Part shown: in pieces, positions 5,203-5,354 of the stretch | How the letters are laid out: every line of letters begins with the position of its first letter | How positions within the stretch are numbered: the first letter of the stretch is position 1 | From: Bacteroidota bacterium | GTDB lineage: Bacteria > Bacteroidota > Bacteroidia > Bacteroidales > B39-G9 | Assembly (NCBI GenBank): GCA_030592465.1 | Contig: JAUVJB010000209.1 | Coordinates: 1 to 5,354 of the forward strand | DNA: 5,354 nt | Direction of reading: 5' to 3' | Program-made: the position numbers and the translations under genes | The notes under the pieces: generated by a model | Seen by the model: only the letters and a program-made list of their open reading frames with translations | Told to the model about the DNA's origin: nothing | Database searches by the model: none

Positions 5203-5354
5203 CCATCTTTAATTTAATCCCGAAGCATCAGCGATTTTCTATCTATAAATTAATTTATGATAATATTTTCTATTTTATTGATATACTGTATTTTAATTAT
5301 GTAAAAACTATAATAATATGTGGCGGAATAATAAGGTAATAAGGTTTTTTGTAA

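Larger units (their letters stand above)
4656..5354. other. Long AT-rich region without a supportable gene
   Basis: Apart from the first 90 bases, which carry the leader and promoter of the leftward gene, I recognise no coding sequence here on either strand. Both strands are broken by frequent stops, and conceptual peptides show no known motif. Composition is more AT-rich than the flanking genes, except for one GC-rich palindrome at 4883-4900. Several inverted repeats are present: 4933-4976 (three alternating arms), 5015-5038, 5071-5142 and 5174-5202. At the very end an ATG at 5318 opens a frame of 12 codons (MWRNNKVIRFFV) that runs off the window, too short to judge. The region may be spacer, decayed sequence, or the home of small RNAs. 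Confidence 0.6.

Noticed and set aside
4903..5354. CRISPR array or remnant in the AT-rich tail
   Set aside because: No direct repeat of 20 bp or more recurs with regular spacing; the repeats present are short inverted ones.

Overview
The window looks like a chromosomal segment of an AT-rich member of the Bacteroidota, probably near Bacteroidales. Three things point there: the LeuRS has the long inserts and wording of Bacteroidota LeuRS, several promoters fit the Bacteroidota pattern (TTTG at -33, TAnnTTTG at -7), and no start has a clear Shine-Dalgarno. Everything recognised is core housekeeping; there is no transposase, phage gene, CRISPR array or defence gene.

Layout. Bases 2-106 are the 3' end of a rightward gene whose last 34 residues look like the end of a response-regulator receiver domain. 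A leftward tRNA-Arg (anticodon UCG) lies at 153-226, with its own promoter (238-270) and an intrinsic terminator (105-133) whose T-tract overlaps the stop of the neighbouring gene. Rightward from 356 comes leuS (leucyl-tRNA synthetase, 918 aa), overlapping by one base (TAATG) a YitT-family membrane protein gene (3112-4005). A palindromic repeat-like element (4013-4041) sits between these and a convergent leftward gene (4053-4655) for a 200-aa protein with a bifunctional-nuclease (DUF151) domain and a C-terminal UVR motif. The last 700 bases (4656-5354) hold no gene I can support. They contain the promoter of the leftward gene, a possible rightward promoter, a GC-rich 18-bp palindrome and several AT-rich hairpins.

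How the genes relate. tRNA-Arg and leuS both serve translation but are transcribed divergently from a shared 129-bp spacer, with identical 10-base -7 regions (TAATTTTGCA). leuS and the yitT-like gene form a tightly coupled pair. The DUF151/UVR gene is a separate leftward unit.

The most unusual signal is in the tRNA. The nearly invariant elbow pair G19-C56 appears replaced by A19-U56, a change at both partners that keeps Watson-Crick pairing. A second lead is a possible unannotated RNA of about 230 nt, from a TACCTTTG box at 4735-4742 to a hairpin plus T-tract at 4954-4982.
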